Source of the DNA: Treponema sp.
GTDB lineage: Bacteria; Spirochaetota; Spirochaetia; Treponematales; Breznakiellaceae
Direction of reading: 5' to 3'
DNA: 64,000 nt
Assembly: GCA_031266875.1 (NCBI GenBank)
Contig: JAISAE010000088.1
Coordinates: forward strand, 1-64,000
Numbering within the stretch: the stretch's first letter is position 1; each line of letters begins with the position of its first letter. Position numbers and translations under genes: made by a program. The notes under the pieces were generated by a model. The model was not told where the DNA came from and ran no database searches. It was given only the letters and a program-made list of their open reading frames with translations. This document shows positions 8,826 through 17,849 of this stretch, piece after piece.

Positions 8826-9587
8826 CTATACGTACAGCGCAGCAGCAACGAGGATCACGCAGAGGCAGAATACAGCGGCGTCTCTCGCGGTGAACGGATA
8901 GTGCTTATAAGCGCTGTCCCGCTTCCGCAGATTGAACCCCCGCAGTTCAGCGGAAATAGCGCCGCCCTCGATCTTCCGCACCGAAGAGATAAGCAGTGGG
9001 ACGCAGAGCGGCAGGATCAGCTTTATCTTCTTGAAGAAGTTTTTGGTATCAAACTCAACGCCCCGCGCAACTTGCGCTTCTATGATTCCGGCCATCTCAG
9101 CGGCAAACAGGGGGATGAAGCGGATCGCTGTGGTGAGCACAAAGGTATATTTATAGGGAATGTGCAGCTTCTGAGTCAGCGCGTTTGAAATATCGGTCAT
9201 TTTGGTTACAGACAAGATCAGGGTTAAGGGCATGGTTGCCGCGATGAGGCGGGTTACAAAGAGCAGGGAAAAAAGCAGGCCCCGGTCCGTGATGTAGATG
9301 TTCAGGGGAAGCGTGAGCAGGATCGTTCCTTCCCGAACAAAGAATATCTGTACCAGAAACAACACAATGGATAGCTTTAGCAGCGAGAGCATGACCCTGA
9401 ACGTGCGGGATACAAGTCCGGCTGTGGCTGAAAGGCAGAGGTTCACAATGATGACGCCCAGGACAAAGAGCAGCTTGTCGCTTATGAAACAGACGGCGCA
9501 GAGTGTAAACGCAAGCAACAGTTTCATCAGGGGATTGAGGCGGTATAAAAAAGAATCGCCGTCAACATAATCAAGCAATCCGTTCAT
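8826..9587 (-). CDS. ecfT: Energy-coupling factor transporter transmembrane subunit EcfT
   Basis: The T subunit couples the two EcfA ATPases to the substrate-binding S subunit. It has 253 residues, about five or six membrane helices (LLLAFTLCAVCF; LSIVLFLVQIFF; the final AAVFCLCVILVAAALYV) and two coupling motifs of the A-x-x-x-R-G type in the C-terminal half (EAQVARG, SAELRG). The start overlaps the stop of the upstream ATPase by four bases. It is the last gene of a four-gene ECF operon. Confidence 0.92.
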   Translation of the reverse strand: MNGLLDYVDGDSFLYRLNPLMKLLLAFTLCAVCFISDKLLFVLGVIIVNLCLSATAGLVSRTFRVMLSLLKLSIVLFLVQIFFVREGTILLTLPLNIYITDRGLLFSLLFVTRLIAATMPLTLILSVTKMTDISNALTQKLHIPYKYTFVLTTAIRFIPLFAAEMAGIIEAQVARGVEFDTKNFFKKIKLILPLCVPLLISSVRKIEGGAISAELRGFNLRKRDSAYKHYPFTARDAAVFCLCVILVAAALYV

Positions 9588-10378
9588 TGCGCCTCCTTTA
9601 TCCGCTTCAGCATATCGTCAATCGTAAACACGTCCTCAAAACCAGGACCCAGTTCAAGGGCAAGCGCCGGTATCTGCGCCGGCAGCAGAGAGGCTTCGCT
9701 GAGCAGTGCGCGGTTCTTCATAAGCACCCGCACCGTGTCGTCGCCAATGAGCCGTCCCTTGCTCAGAACAAGCGCCCGTTCCGCAAAATCAGCAACCACT
9801 TCCATGTCATGAGAAATCATGAGGATGGTCGTGCCTTCTTTGTGGAGACGGGAAATAATCTCCATAATGAGCATACATTCGCGGTAATCCAAGCCGGTGG
9901 TCGGCTCATCAAGGATAAGCAGCGCGGGTTCACGGGCAAGTATTGAGGCAAGGGCAAGCTGCTGCCGCTCTCCCCGGCTCATGCTGAATGGTTCCCGGAC
10001 AGGGTCCAGGGCAAAGAGCGAAAGCATCCGCTCACAACGGCGGCGCTGCTCCTCAATGTCTGACACCACGTATTCAAGGCCAAACATGATTTCCTCCCGT
10101 ACAGTGTTCTGGCAAATCTGGCGATCAGGATTCTGAAACAGATACGCCGCGGTACGCGCTAAGTCGCTCACCCGCACGCTTCTGGTATCCTTACCGGCAA
10201 GCGTAACTGTTCCCGATGACGGCTTCAAAAGGCCGTTGCACAGCCTGCACAGGGTCGATTTCCCCGCCCCGTTTTCGCCAAGCAGGGCAACACATTGCCC
10301 GGCCTCTATCTCAAAGGACACGTCGCGTATGATAGACCCAGCGTCATAGCCAAAACATACCTTATCAAAGCGCAGCAT
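9584..10378 (-). CDS. ecfA: Energy-coupling factor ATPase (second EcfA)
   Basis: ABC ATPase of 264 residues with Walker A GENGAGKST, a Q-loop (FQNPDRQ), signature SRGERQ and Walker B LLILDEPTTGLD, followed by the switch histidine (ISHDM). The SRGERQ form of the signature is common in ECF ATPases. It pairs with the neighbouring ATPase (they overlap by 14 bases) to power the EcfT/S complex. Confidence 0.92.
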   Translation of the reverse strand: MLRFDKVCFGYDAGSIIRDVSFEIEAGQCVALLGENGAGKSTLCRLCNGLLKPSSGTVTLAGKDTRSVRVSDLARTAAYLFQNPDRQICQNTVREEIMFGLEYVVSDIEEQRRRCERMLSLFALDPVREPFSMSRGERQQLALASILAREPALLILDEPTTGLDYRECMLIMEIISRLHKEGTTILMISHDMEVVADFAERALVLSKGRLIGDDTVRVLMKNRALLSEASLLPAQIPALALELGPGFEDVFTIDDMLKRIKEAQ

Positions 10379-11231
10379 AGGCAGCTCCGTGCGCCAGCGC
10401 CTGCCGCGTCATGGCAAGCCCTTCCCCAAGATTGAGCGGCAGGTTCCCCTGATACAAAGCCTGCTCACGTAAACGCTTGCCCAAGGTTGTAACGCGGGGG
10501 ATGCTGACGCCGCTTTCTTCAAGCACGCCAGCGTGTTGCAGCACGTCTTTAACCGGGCCTTCCAGCAACAGAACACCGTGGTCCAGCACAAGCAGACGGC
10601 GGACAAATTCACACAAGAGCATGATCTTCTGCTCAACAATGATAATAGTCATGCCGTATTGCTCGTTGAGTTCCTTCAAATACTCAAAAATTCTGCGGCT
10701 TGAGTAAGGGTCAAGCTCGCCGGTCGGCTCATCAAGCACGATCAGCTTTGGGCGCAGGGCTGTAATCGCGGCAATGGCGGTCTTCTGTTTCTGTCCGCCG
10801 GAAAGGGAATTGAGCGAGCGGTGTCGCAAATCCGCGATACCAGCCATAGACAACGCTTCGCTCATCCGTGTTTCAATCTCGTCGCGGGGAACACCGAAGT
10901 TTTCAAGGCCAAAAAGAAGTTCGTCCTCCACCACTCCGGCAACCATCTGAGCGTCAATGTCCTGAAACACGCTCCCCACAATACGCGAGAGGTTTTCCGT
11001 TCCCGCATCCACCGTATCAAGGCCGTTCACCGTAACACTGCCGTAAAAGTCCCCAGAATAGTGGTGCGGCACAACCCCGTTTATAGCAAAGGTGAGCGTA
11101 GATTTCCCCGCGCCCGAAGGACCAATGATCCCAATAAAGTCGCCGTCAGCGATTTCCAGACTGATCTTCGAGAGCGCGTCCCGCGTGGCCCCGGCGTAGC
11201 GGAATGTTAAGCCATTAACGCTTATCATCAT
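10365..11231 (-). CDS. ecfA: Energy-coupling factor ATPase (first EcfA)
   Basis: ABC ATPase of 288 residues: Walker A GPSGAGKST, Q-loop FQDIDAQ, signature LSGGQKQ and Walker B LIVLDEPTGELD. The longer C-terminal tail after the ATPase core is typical of EcfA proteins. It overlaps the S-component stop by four bases and the next ATPase by 14, so all four genes are one transcription unit. Confidence 0.92.
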   Translation of the reverse strand: MMISVNGLTFRYAGATRDALSKISLEIADGDFIGIIGPSGAGKSTLTFAINGVVPHHYSGDFYGSVTVNGLDTVDAGTENLSRIVGSVFQDIDAQMVAGVVEDELLFGLENFGVPRDEIETRMSEALSMAGIADLRHRSLNSLSGGQKQKTAIAAITALRPKLIVLDEPTGELDPYSSRRIFEYLKELNEQYGMTIIIVEQKIMLLCEFVRRLLVLDHGVLLLEGPVKDVLQHAGVLEESGVSIPRVTTLGKRLREQALYQGNLPLNLGEGLAMTRQALAHGAAYAAL

Positions 11232-11809
11232 TTACCATCGTTTATCTTTAGGGCAAGTCTGAGCGGCACATACAGTATCTGCACAATAACCGCATTGATC
11301 GTGGCAGTGCCAAAGATGATTGCCATAAAGATCGCCAGCGGGGTTGGCGTGATGTCAACACCCGTGTAGTACATGAGGTACATGATGCCGATAAAGCTGA
11401 ACCCAGAGACCAGCGTACTCACAAACGCGCAGAACACGGTCTTCACCGGAATCTTGATCCGCTCCAGTGGAAGCCGGATCAGAAGGCACATGGCCAATGC
11501 CCCGGCAAGCTCGCTGGCAAAATTGATATAGGGCTGACCAGGGAAGAACTGGCAGATAGCGCCAGCAAGAAGGCCGATGATTGCCGCCTCTATGAGGCGC
11601 GGCCTTATCAACAGGATCACGAGGCAGTACATGGCGATAATGAAGTTCGGTTTCATCCCAAAGTTAATCACTGAACCCACGAAGAATTTGAGTACAGCCC
11701 CAGCCGCCAGCAAAATACCGATGAGCAATACCTCACGAATCCCCAATCCCTTTCTTTCCCGCGCCGCAACTTCCCGTTTAACGGCCCCTTTTTCCATAAG
11801 CTGTTCCAT
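11228..11809 (-). CDS. ECF transporter S component (TrpP-like)
   Basis: The 193-residue, roughly six-helix membrane protein supplies substrate specificity to the ECF complex. The stretch FGMKPNFIIAMYCLVI resembles the tryptophan-type S proteins (TrpP) in its GMKPxF motif, but that is a weak guide, so the substrate stays open. The ATG at 11809 is chosen over the track start at 11842 because it has AAGGAG five bases upstream. First gene of the operon, behind the promoter/palindrome at 11.9 kb. Confidence 0.82.
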   Translation of the reverse strand: MEQLMEKGAVKREVAARERKGLGIREVLLIGILLAAGAVLKFFVGSVINFGMKPNFIIAMYCLVILLIRPRLIEAAIIGLLAGAICQFFPGQPYINFASELAGALAMCLLIRLPLERIKIPVKTVFCAFVSTLVSGFSFIGIMYLMYYTGVDITPTPLAIFMAIIFGTATINAVIVQILYVPLRLALKINDGK

Positions 11810-11895
11810 AAGAACTCCTTTTGATAGAACTCGACGCCACAAGGCGCCGGTACCCAGCGACTCCGTCCAAAGACGTATTCGCTAATAAGTATAGT

Positions 11896-11927
11896 GTTTC
11901 TATATATAGAAACTCATTTTTTGTCAA
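11896..11927 (-). promoter_or_regulatory. Promoter of the ECF operon overlapping a perfect 18-bp palindrome
   Basis: On the minus strand TTGACA (11927-11922) is followed after 17 bases by TATAGA, a near-consensus housekeeping promoter. The -10 box lies inside the perfect palindrome GTTTCTATATATAGAAAC (11896-11913), so a repressor dimer bound there would block transcription. No regulator gene is adjacent. The element lies about 90-120 bases before the S-component start. Confidence 0.7.
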
Positions 11928-12039
11928 GTAGGCCGAATTTCGATTTTTTTATGTAAGCGCCGCTGTTTCCTAAAATCACCGAAGTTAAGAACACGGCCAT
12001 CGGAGCGCAGAGCTAAACTAATCTGGTTCCAAGCTACAT

Positions 12040-12459
12040 AAACGACTCTCTGAGTAGAACAAACGACGCTCCGAGTAGAACAGGCGACACTCTGAGCAGA
12101 ACAAGCGGGGTTCCGAGTAGAACAAACGACGCTCCGAGCAGAACAAGCGACGCTCTGAGTGGAACAAACGACGCTCTGAGTGGAACAAGCGGAGTTTGGA
12201 GCAGAACAAACGACGCTCTGAGTAGAACAAGCGGGGTTCTGAGTAGAACAAGCGGGGTTCCGAGTAGAACGAGCGATGCTCCAAGCAGAACAAGCGACGC
12301 TCCGAGTAGAACGAGCGACACTCTGAGCAGAACGAGCGACGCTCTGAGTAGAACGAGCGACGCTCTGAGCAGAACAAACGACGCTCCGAGTAGAACGAGC
12401 GGGGTTCTGAGTAGAACAAGCGACGCTCCGAGCAGAACGAGCGGAGTTTAGAGTTAGGT
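12040..12459. repeat. 21-bp tandem array, 20 units
   Basis: Twenty contiguous 21-bp units, each made of a variable first word such as AAACGACGCTC or AAGCGGGGTTC and a second word such as TGAGTAGAAC or CGAGCAGAAC. The words recombine between units, and the last unit is decayed. Since 21 is a multiple of three, the minus-strand frames stay open (heptad-like RSFYSER repeats in the track ORF 12018-12533). I see no gene start, ribosome site or family, and treat it as non-coding. It lies upstream of the ECF promoter. Confidence 0.9.
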
Positions 12460-12477
12460 TGATCTAGTTCAGAGACA

Positions 12478-12884
12478 TTGGTTGGTGTCAGAGACCATTG
12501 GTTGGTGTCAGAGACGGTTGGTGTCAGAGACATTGGGAGGTGTGAGACAGTTGGTGCCAGAGACGGTTGGTGTCAGAGACATTGGGAGGTGTCAGACAGT
12601 TGGTGTCAGAGATGGTTGGTGTCAGAGACATTGGGAGGTGTCAGACAGTTGGTGTCAGAGACATTGGGAGGTGTCAGACAGTTGGTGTCAGAGACATTGG
12701 GAGGTGTCAGACAGTTGGTGTCAGAGACATTGGGAGGTGTCAGACAGTTGGTGTCAGAGATGGTTGGTGTCAGAGACATTGGGAGGTGTCAGACAGTTGG
12801 TGTCAGAGACATTGGGAGGTGTCAGACGGTTGGTGTCAGAGACGGTTGGTGTCAGAGACATTGGGAGGTGTCAGAGACGTCAAT
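12478..12884. repeat. Tandem array of TTGGTGTCAGAGAC and ATTGGGAGGTGTCAGACA words
   Basis: About 400 bases made from a 15-base word (GTTGGTGTCAGAGAC) and an 18-base word (ATTGGGAGGTGTCAGACA), most often alternating to give a 33-bp unit. All three plus-strand frames are open, a sign of repeat rather than coding. The core is the reverse complement of that in the 8.2-8.8 kb array. It ends about 20 bases from the stop of the ABC permease gene. Confidence 0.9.
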
Positions 12885-12905
12885 CACTTTCATTGAGGGG
12901 CCGTG

Positions 12906-15900
12906 TTAATGGCGTGGAGTTTTCAGCATGAACATACTAACGATTGTGGAAAAGACCAGCATGATGAACGTGGAAAAGATAAAGCTGAATGGGCTGATAT
13001 GACGTCCGAACATAAGGCTGGTGTTTTCAGCGACGCTGATGATGAAGCGGTGAAGGAAAACGCCTGGGACAAGCCCCAGCGCCGTACCCGCAATGCTTAA
13101 CATGGCGATTTCTCGAAAGATAGACGCGGCGGTCTCCTCGTGGTGGAACCCTAATACACGCAGGATGGCGGTTTCCCGCGTTCGCTCGTTAATGTGTAGG
13201 TTCGTCAGGCTGTATAACACAATCATTGCAAGCGCGCCAGCAGTGGCAATGAGCATGGCTACCACAAAACCAATGCTACCCAGCAGGCGTTTGTACGATG
13301 CCTGTATCTGCGAGGTGAATTCCACGCTCATTACAACGCTGTCTGCGAGCAGACGCTGAACAAGCGCGTCCTGTTCAGCAGGTCTGAGCGGGCCGGTGTG
13401 TACCCAGATGGTTTTGTACACAGGAACGCCGAAGCAACGCTCATACACAGCGGGGCCGAGGTAACAAGTTACGCCAACATAGTTTTCGGTGATGCCGGTG
13501 AGCGTGAGTGTGGCACGCGATCCGGCGCTGTTTTCCAGCGTGAAGTGGTCGCCAACCTTCAGTCTGAGCGCGGTGGCAACGCTTTCCGTGAGTATAACCG
13601 AATCGTCCGTAAAGGGTATGGCCTTTTTCGTCAGCCGTGAGCGCAGGTTTATAAAAGCGGGGAAGCTGCTCGCGTTTTTCGGGGTGATAAGCAGCGTGTT
13701 TACCCGCTCACTGTTGGCGATAATAACACCGGACTCGTTACGCAGAAACGTCCAGTCGCTAAACGCGGAAAGCAGTTCTGGCATCACGTTAGTTCTATCG
13801 CTCTCATCTGATAAACCAAGCTGCATATTATAGATAAAAATGTCCTCAAACTGGGTGTGGGTAACATTGACCAAGGAATCACCTAGGCCGAAACCGGCAA
13901 GCGTGAGCGCGGTACAAGCGGCGATGCCAATGACGCTTATAAGGAAATGGCTCTTCTGGCGGATAAGGTTTCGCGCAGTTACCTTGTAGATGCATTTCAG
14001 GCGCTTCCAGATGGGCAGGTATTCAAGGAAAACGCGCTTGCCCGCTTTTGGCGGGCAAGGCAGCATGAGCGACGCGGGCTTTTCCCAGAGCGCGTGAGAG
14101 CAGGCATAGATTGTGGCGCCCACGACTGAGACCAGCACTAGACCGCAGGCGATAAGGCCATATAACCAGTTGAAGCTGGCTATGAACGGCGGTAACTGGT
14201 ATATCTTAGCAAAGGCGTTATAGATAAGCAGGGGCAAACCCCAGAAGCCGCCAAGCATACCAACTACGGAACCAGCCGCGCCGCTTATCCCGCAGTAGAT
14301 AAGGTATCTGGTGAGGATGCTCAGTTTCTGATAACCCAAGACCTTAAGCACATTGATCTGTATCCGTTCCTCCTTGACCATGCGGGTCATGGTGAAGAAG
14401 GCGACGAGCGCCGCGACGAGCAGGAAAAACAAGGGAAAGACTTTGGTAACCGTATCAATTTTTTCCACGTTGACGCGATAGGTTACGCAGCCTACGTTGC
14501 TGTTGCGATCAAGCACATACCACTCTGGCTGGGCGTTGGACTGTATGCCGGCCACATCCCGCCTTGCAGCCGCGATTTCATCGCTGCTGGTACGCAGATG
14601 ATCTTCTGCTTCCTGGGTGCGGCGCTCGTACTCGGCCTCGTCTTCGGCGAGGCGCAGACGCGCTTCAGCGAGGCGCCATCGCTTGGAGATGATCTCCAGT
14701 TCAGCCGCGTCAAGTTCTTCCTGCGTTTTGGTTAATTCAGCCCCGTCCGCTTCTCGTGCTTCAGCAAGGCGCTGGCGGTTCTTCGCCAGGTCCGCTTCAT
14801 GCGCCTCAACAGCGGCTATGCCCTCGTTATATGCGGCGATCTCGGCGTCATATTCCGTTACTTCCCGGCGCGCACTGGGAAACAACATTCTCAGCCATGA
14901 GTTCCGGGTCTTTTCGATGCCGGCTTGCGCGTTGTCAAGCTCTTGCTTGCTTACCTCCAGCTTTGCCCGCGCTGAGGTAAGGTCCGCTCCGCTGCTCCGC
15001 AGCCTGGCTTCCTGTTCCCAAAACAGCGCGGCGATCTGTTCTTGTTCGCGGGTGAATTGGGCGCGGCCTTCGGCAAGCTGCTCCTCCTCATTTGCGAGCT
15101 GTGCTTCTTCAGCCGTGATTTCTTCCCACGCTGTATCCAGCGCAATTCGGGCGGCGCTCAGTTCCTGCTCCGCGGCGAGTTTCGCGTCAAGGAATTCAGC
15201 TTCAGCAGTCGCCACGCTTTTACCAGCAATGCGGCGCGTTTCATCAAGAAGCTCCTGTTTACGAAGCCCGGCCCGCTGTATACCTAGGGCCTCAATTCGG
15301 GCAAGCGCCCGATCCACGCGGGTCTGATAGGCGTTGGTGAAGGTGGTGAGGCTGCGAGTGTTTTTCAGCGTGATATAACAATCGGTGTAGGCGGAAAGCG
15401 CGTACGCGGACTCATATACATAGATCACGGTATTAAGCTGTCCGCTTCCCACATCGCTGCTTTCGCGCCCAGTGGATATATAGAGCGGGCTTTTTACAAC
15501 GCCGGTAACTTTGTACTCAGTAACGCGGTATATATCGCTTTCATCACCAATGCGAAGTGTGGTTCCGGGCGCGATATGCTCAAAGTAGCCGCCGCCCTGC
15601 TGTACCAGACACTCGTTTTCCTGACTGGGGAACGCGCCTTCGATAAGCTCCATGCGGTTCACGAAGCGAGAGCCGTTCATCTGCGCCAGCGGCAGACCGT
15701 AGATGCGTACCGCGAGCGTTTCATCACGCGATTGGCTCATCAGGGCGTCGGTAACATAGGCGGGCAGCGCATACTCAACTTCACTCAAGGAGCGCAGCGC
15801 CTCAATATCAGTGGCGCTGAGACCCTGTGTTGCCTTGATGGCGATGTCCATCATATTCACGCGGTCAAAGTAGCGGTCTATTGAGGTTTTCATGTCAGGC

Positions 15901-16022
15901 GTGGTGGCAAGCAGGCCGGAAAGGAAACCAGTGCTGAGTGCGGCAACAGCAAAGATAGCAGCGCAATGGCTAACACCTTGCTTGATTTCCCGAAAGATCG
16001 TCTTACTGAAAGTTCTGTTCAC
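12906..16022 (-). CDS. FtsX/MacB-type ABC transporter permease with long coiled coil
   Basis: A 1038-residue permease with an N-terminal membrane helix (about 20-40), a periplasmic domain, a long Ala/Glu-rich coiled coil (about 255-490), then two FtsX cores with helices near FPLFFLLVAALVAFF and the closing FIFSTFIMLVFSTIVSMFML. It likely forms a lipoprotein- or lipid-extracting exporter with the neighbouring ATPase. GTG start one base after the ATPase stop. The large coiled-coil insert is common in Firmicute and spirochaete relatives; the substrate is unknown. Confidence 0.88.
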   Translation of the reverse strand: MNRTFSKTIFREIKQGVSHCAAIFAVAALSTGFLSGLLATTPDMKTSIDRYFDRVNMMDIAIKATQGLSATDIEALRSLSEVEYALPAYVTDALMSQSRDETLAVRIYGLPLAQMNGSRFVNRMELIEGAFPSQENECLVQQGGGYFEHIAPGTTLRIGDESDIYRVTEYKVTGVVKSPLYISTGRESSDVGSGQLNTVIYVYESAYALSAYTDCYITLKNTRSLTTFTNAYQTRVDRALARIEALGIQRAGLRKQELLDETRRIAGKSVATAEAEFLDAKLAAEQELSAARIALDTAWEEITAEEAQLANEEEQLAEGRAQFTREQEQIAALFWEQEARLRSSGADLTSARAKLEVSKQELDNAQAGIEKTRNSWLRMLFPSARREVTEYDAEIAAYNEGIAAVEAHEADLAKNRQRLAEAREADGAELTKTQEELDAAELEIISKRWRLAEARLRLAEDEAEYERRTQEAEDHLRTSSDEIAAARRDVAGIQSNAQPEWYVLDRNSNVGCVTYRVNVEKIDTVTKVFPLFFLLVAALVAFFTMTRMVKEERIQINVLKVLGYQKLSILTRYLIYCGISGAAGSVVGMLGGFWGLPLLIYNAFAKIYQLPPFIASFNWLYGLIACGLVLVSVVGATIYACSHALWEKPASLMLPCPPKAGKRVFLEYLPIWKRLKCIYKVTARNLIRQKSHFLISVIGIAACTALTLAGFGLGDSLVNVTHTQFEDIFIYNMQLGLSDESDRTNVMPELLSAFSDWTFLRNESGVIIANSERVNTLLITPKNASSFPAFINLRSRLTKKAIPFTDDSVILTESVATALRLKVGDHFTLENSAGSRATLTLTGITENYVGVTCYLGPAVYERCFGVPVYKTIWVHTGPLRPAEQDALVQRLLADSVVMSVEFTSQIQASYKRLLGSIGFVVAMLIATAGALAMIVLYSLTNLHINERTRETAILRVLGFHHEETAASIFREIAMLSIAGTALGLVPGVFLHRFIISVAENTSLMFGRHISPFSFIFSTFIMLVFSTIVSMFMLKTPRH

Positions 16023-16023
16023 T

Positions 16024-16725
16024 TCACCACTCGATCTGTTCTACAGGCAGGGGACTGTTTTGCTCTATAGCAAGCGCCTGTCCATTCTTGACATGAATAA
16101 TGCGATTGGCCATACGGGATATGGCCTGATTGTGGGTGATCACGATGGCGGTTTTGCCGCTTATGCGGCTGCTTTCCTGCAAGAGGCTCAGGATACGCTT
16201 GCCGGCTTCGTAATCAAGCGCGCCTGTTGGCTCATCACAGAGCAGTACCTTAGGGTTTTTGACCAGGGCGCGGGCAATGGCTACGCTCTGCTGTTCCACG
16301 CCGGAAAGCTGCGCTGGAAACGTGTTGAGCCGCCCCTCGTCCAGCCCCAGACTCAGCAGAACTTTGGCTGAGTCAAGTGGTTCGCGGCAGATTTCCGATG
16401 CGAGTTCCACGTTTTCAAGGGCGGTGAGGTTCTGGATAAGGTTATAACACTGGAACACAAAGCCCACGTCATAGCGCCGGTGTCTGGTAAGCTGCCATTC
16501 GGTCATACTGCTGATACGGCTGTTATCCAGCACGATGACGCCTTTGTCGCAGGTATCTATGCCCCCAAGCAGGTTCAGCAGCGTGGTTTTACCCGCGCCG
16601 CTCGGCCCTACGATCACGCAGAGTTCCCCCTTCTCAATGACAAAGCTCATGTTGTCTACGGCAACGATGCTGTGTTCACCCTGACCATAGTATTTGCACA
16701 CATTTTTGAATTCAATAAACGCCAT
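16024..16725 (-). CDS. MacB/LolD-type ABC transporter ATPase with altered signature motif
   Basis: A 233-residue ATPase partner of the FtsX-type permease. Walker A GPSGAGKTT, Q-loop FQCYNLI, Walker B VLLCDEPTGALD and switch histidine (ITHNQ) are intact. The signature reads LSGVEQQSVAIARAL, where the family normally has LSGGEQQRVAIARAL: the second glycine is valine and the arginine is serine. This could weaken or abolish ATP hydrolysis. The ATG at 16725 is preferred over the TTG at 16755 because it matches the family start. Confidence 0.88.
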   Translation of the reverse strand: MAFIEFKNVCKYYGQGEHSIVAVDNMSFVIEKGELCVIVGPSGAGKTTLLNLLGGIDTCDKGVIVLDNSRISSMTEWQLTRHRRYDVGFVFQCYNLIQNLTALENVELASEICREPLDSAKVLLSLGLDEGRLNTFPAQLSGVEQQSVAIARALVKNPKVLLCDEPTGALDYEAGKRILSLLQESSRISGKTAIVITHNQAISRMANRIIHVKNGQALAIEQNSPLPVEQIEW

Positions 16726-16850
16726 AGTCTGATAATAGAAACAAGCGGAACGCAAGACAAGTGGAACACGAGGCCGGCGGCAGCAAAAGACCGGCGTCTC
16801 GTTTCACTTTTATTGCCACAATGTGCGCTCTGCGCCGCTGAACATGACGC

Positions 16851-17789
16851 TTAATCCAAATCCGCTCTGATTATCTTCACATCATCATCAAATGCCCGCT
16901 TCCCGATGGAGGTAACGCTGTCCGGTATCATTACACTCGTTAATTGTATCTTAGCAAACGCAAAATTCCCGATGGAGGTAACGCCGCTCGGAATTGTTAC
17001 ACTCGTTAAGGATGTACTAGCAAACGCAAAATCCCCGATGAAGGTAACGCTGTCAGGAATCGTTACGCTCGTTAAGGACGTACCATAAAACGCCTTCCTC
17101 CCGATGGAGGTAACGCTGTTCGGAATCGTATAATGAGGTGATTTTCCCCCAGGATACATGATAAGCGTCTCCATGTCTTTGGAAAATAATACGCCGTCTA
17201 CACTACTAAAGCTGGCATTTTGGACATCAACCGTTATTGCAGTAAGATGTGAACAACCAGCAAACACCCCGGTCCCGATGTACTTAACGTAGCTCGGGAT
17301 CGTTACACTCGTTAAGAGCGTCTCAGCAAACGCCCGTTCCCTGAGGTACTTAACGCTGTTTGGAATCGTTACCCTCGTTAAGAGCGTCCACGCAAATGCC
17401 CCTTCCCCGATGGACCTAACGCCGTACGGGATCGTTACACTCGTTAAGGGCGTCCATGCAAACGCCCCTTCCCCGATGGATATAACACCGTACGGGATCG
17501 TTATACTCGTTAATCGCGTCCCATAAAACGCCCTTTTCCCAATGAAGGTAACGCTGTTTGGAATCGTTACCCTCGTTAAGGGTATCTGATAAAACGCCTC
17601 TTTCTCGATGGCGCTAACTGGCATCCCGTTTATCATGTCTGGAATCGGGACATCTTGCGCGCTTCCGCTATAACCAGTAATGGTAAGTAGCTTATTCGCA
17701 AGCTTTATCTTGAAATCACTCATATTCTGCGTGAATAGCGCAAGTTCCGAACACGAAACACACGCCAGAAATAGCCATGGCTTCTTCAT
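16851..17789 (-). CDS. BspA/TpLRR-type leucine-rich repeat surface protein (short, no C-terminal domain)
   Basis: Secreted repeat protein of 312 residues: a signal peptide ([13 protein letters not shown]), then about ten 23-residue repeats of the form [18 protein letters not shown] interrupted by one cap-like segment (VLFSKDMETL). Such BspA-like proteins bind host or matrix proteins and are common in treponemes. The ribosome site AAGGAG plus TTTCTT before the ATG is identical in all five paralogues. It ends [12 protein letters not shown], lacking the C-terminal domain of its paralogues, as if an in-frame deletion joined IIRA to the usual final residues. Confidence 0.88.
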   Translation of the reverse strand: MKKPWLFLACVSCSELALFTQNMSDFKIKLANKLLTITGYSGSAQDVPIPDMINGMPVSAIEKEAFYQIPLTRVTIPNSVTFIGKRAFYGTRLTSITIPYGVISIGEGAFAWTPLTSVTIPYGVRSIGEGAFAWTLLTRVTIPNSVKYLRERAFAETLLTSVTIPSYVKYIGTGVFAGCSHLTAITVDVQNASFSSVDGVLFSKDMETLIMYPGGKSPHYTIPNSVTSIGRKAFYGTSLTSVTIPDSVTFIGDFAFASTSLTSVTIPSGVTSIGNFAFAKIQLTSVMIPDSVTSIGKRAFDDDVKIIRADLD

Positions 17790-17849
17790 AAGAAACTCCT
17801 TGTGTTTATAGCCCGTTCAGCTTTGCTCCCGCGCCGCTGAACATGACGT

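Noticed and set aside
12018-12909. Track ORFs of 95-171 residues on both strands
   Set aside because: They lie inside 21- and 33-bp arrays whose unit length is a multiple of three; several overlapping frames are open and no ribosome site or family match is seen.
14617-15327. 236-residue Ser/Ala-rich ORF opposite the ABC permease
   Set aside because: Antisense to the permease coiled-coil region, whose Ala/Glu-rich codons open the opposite strand.
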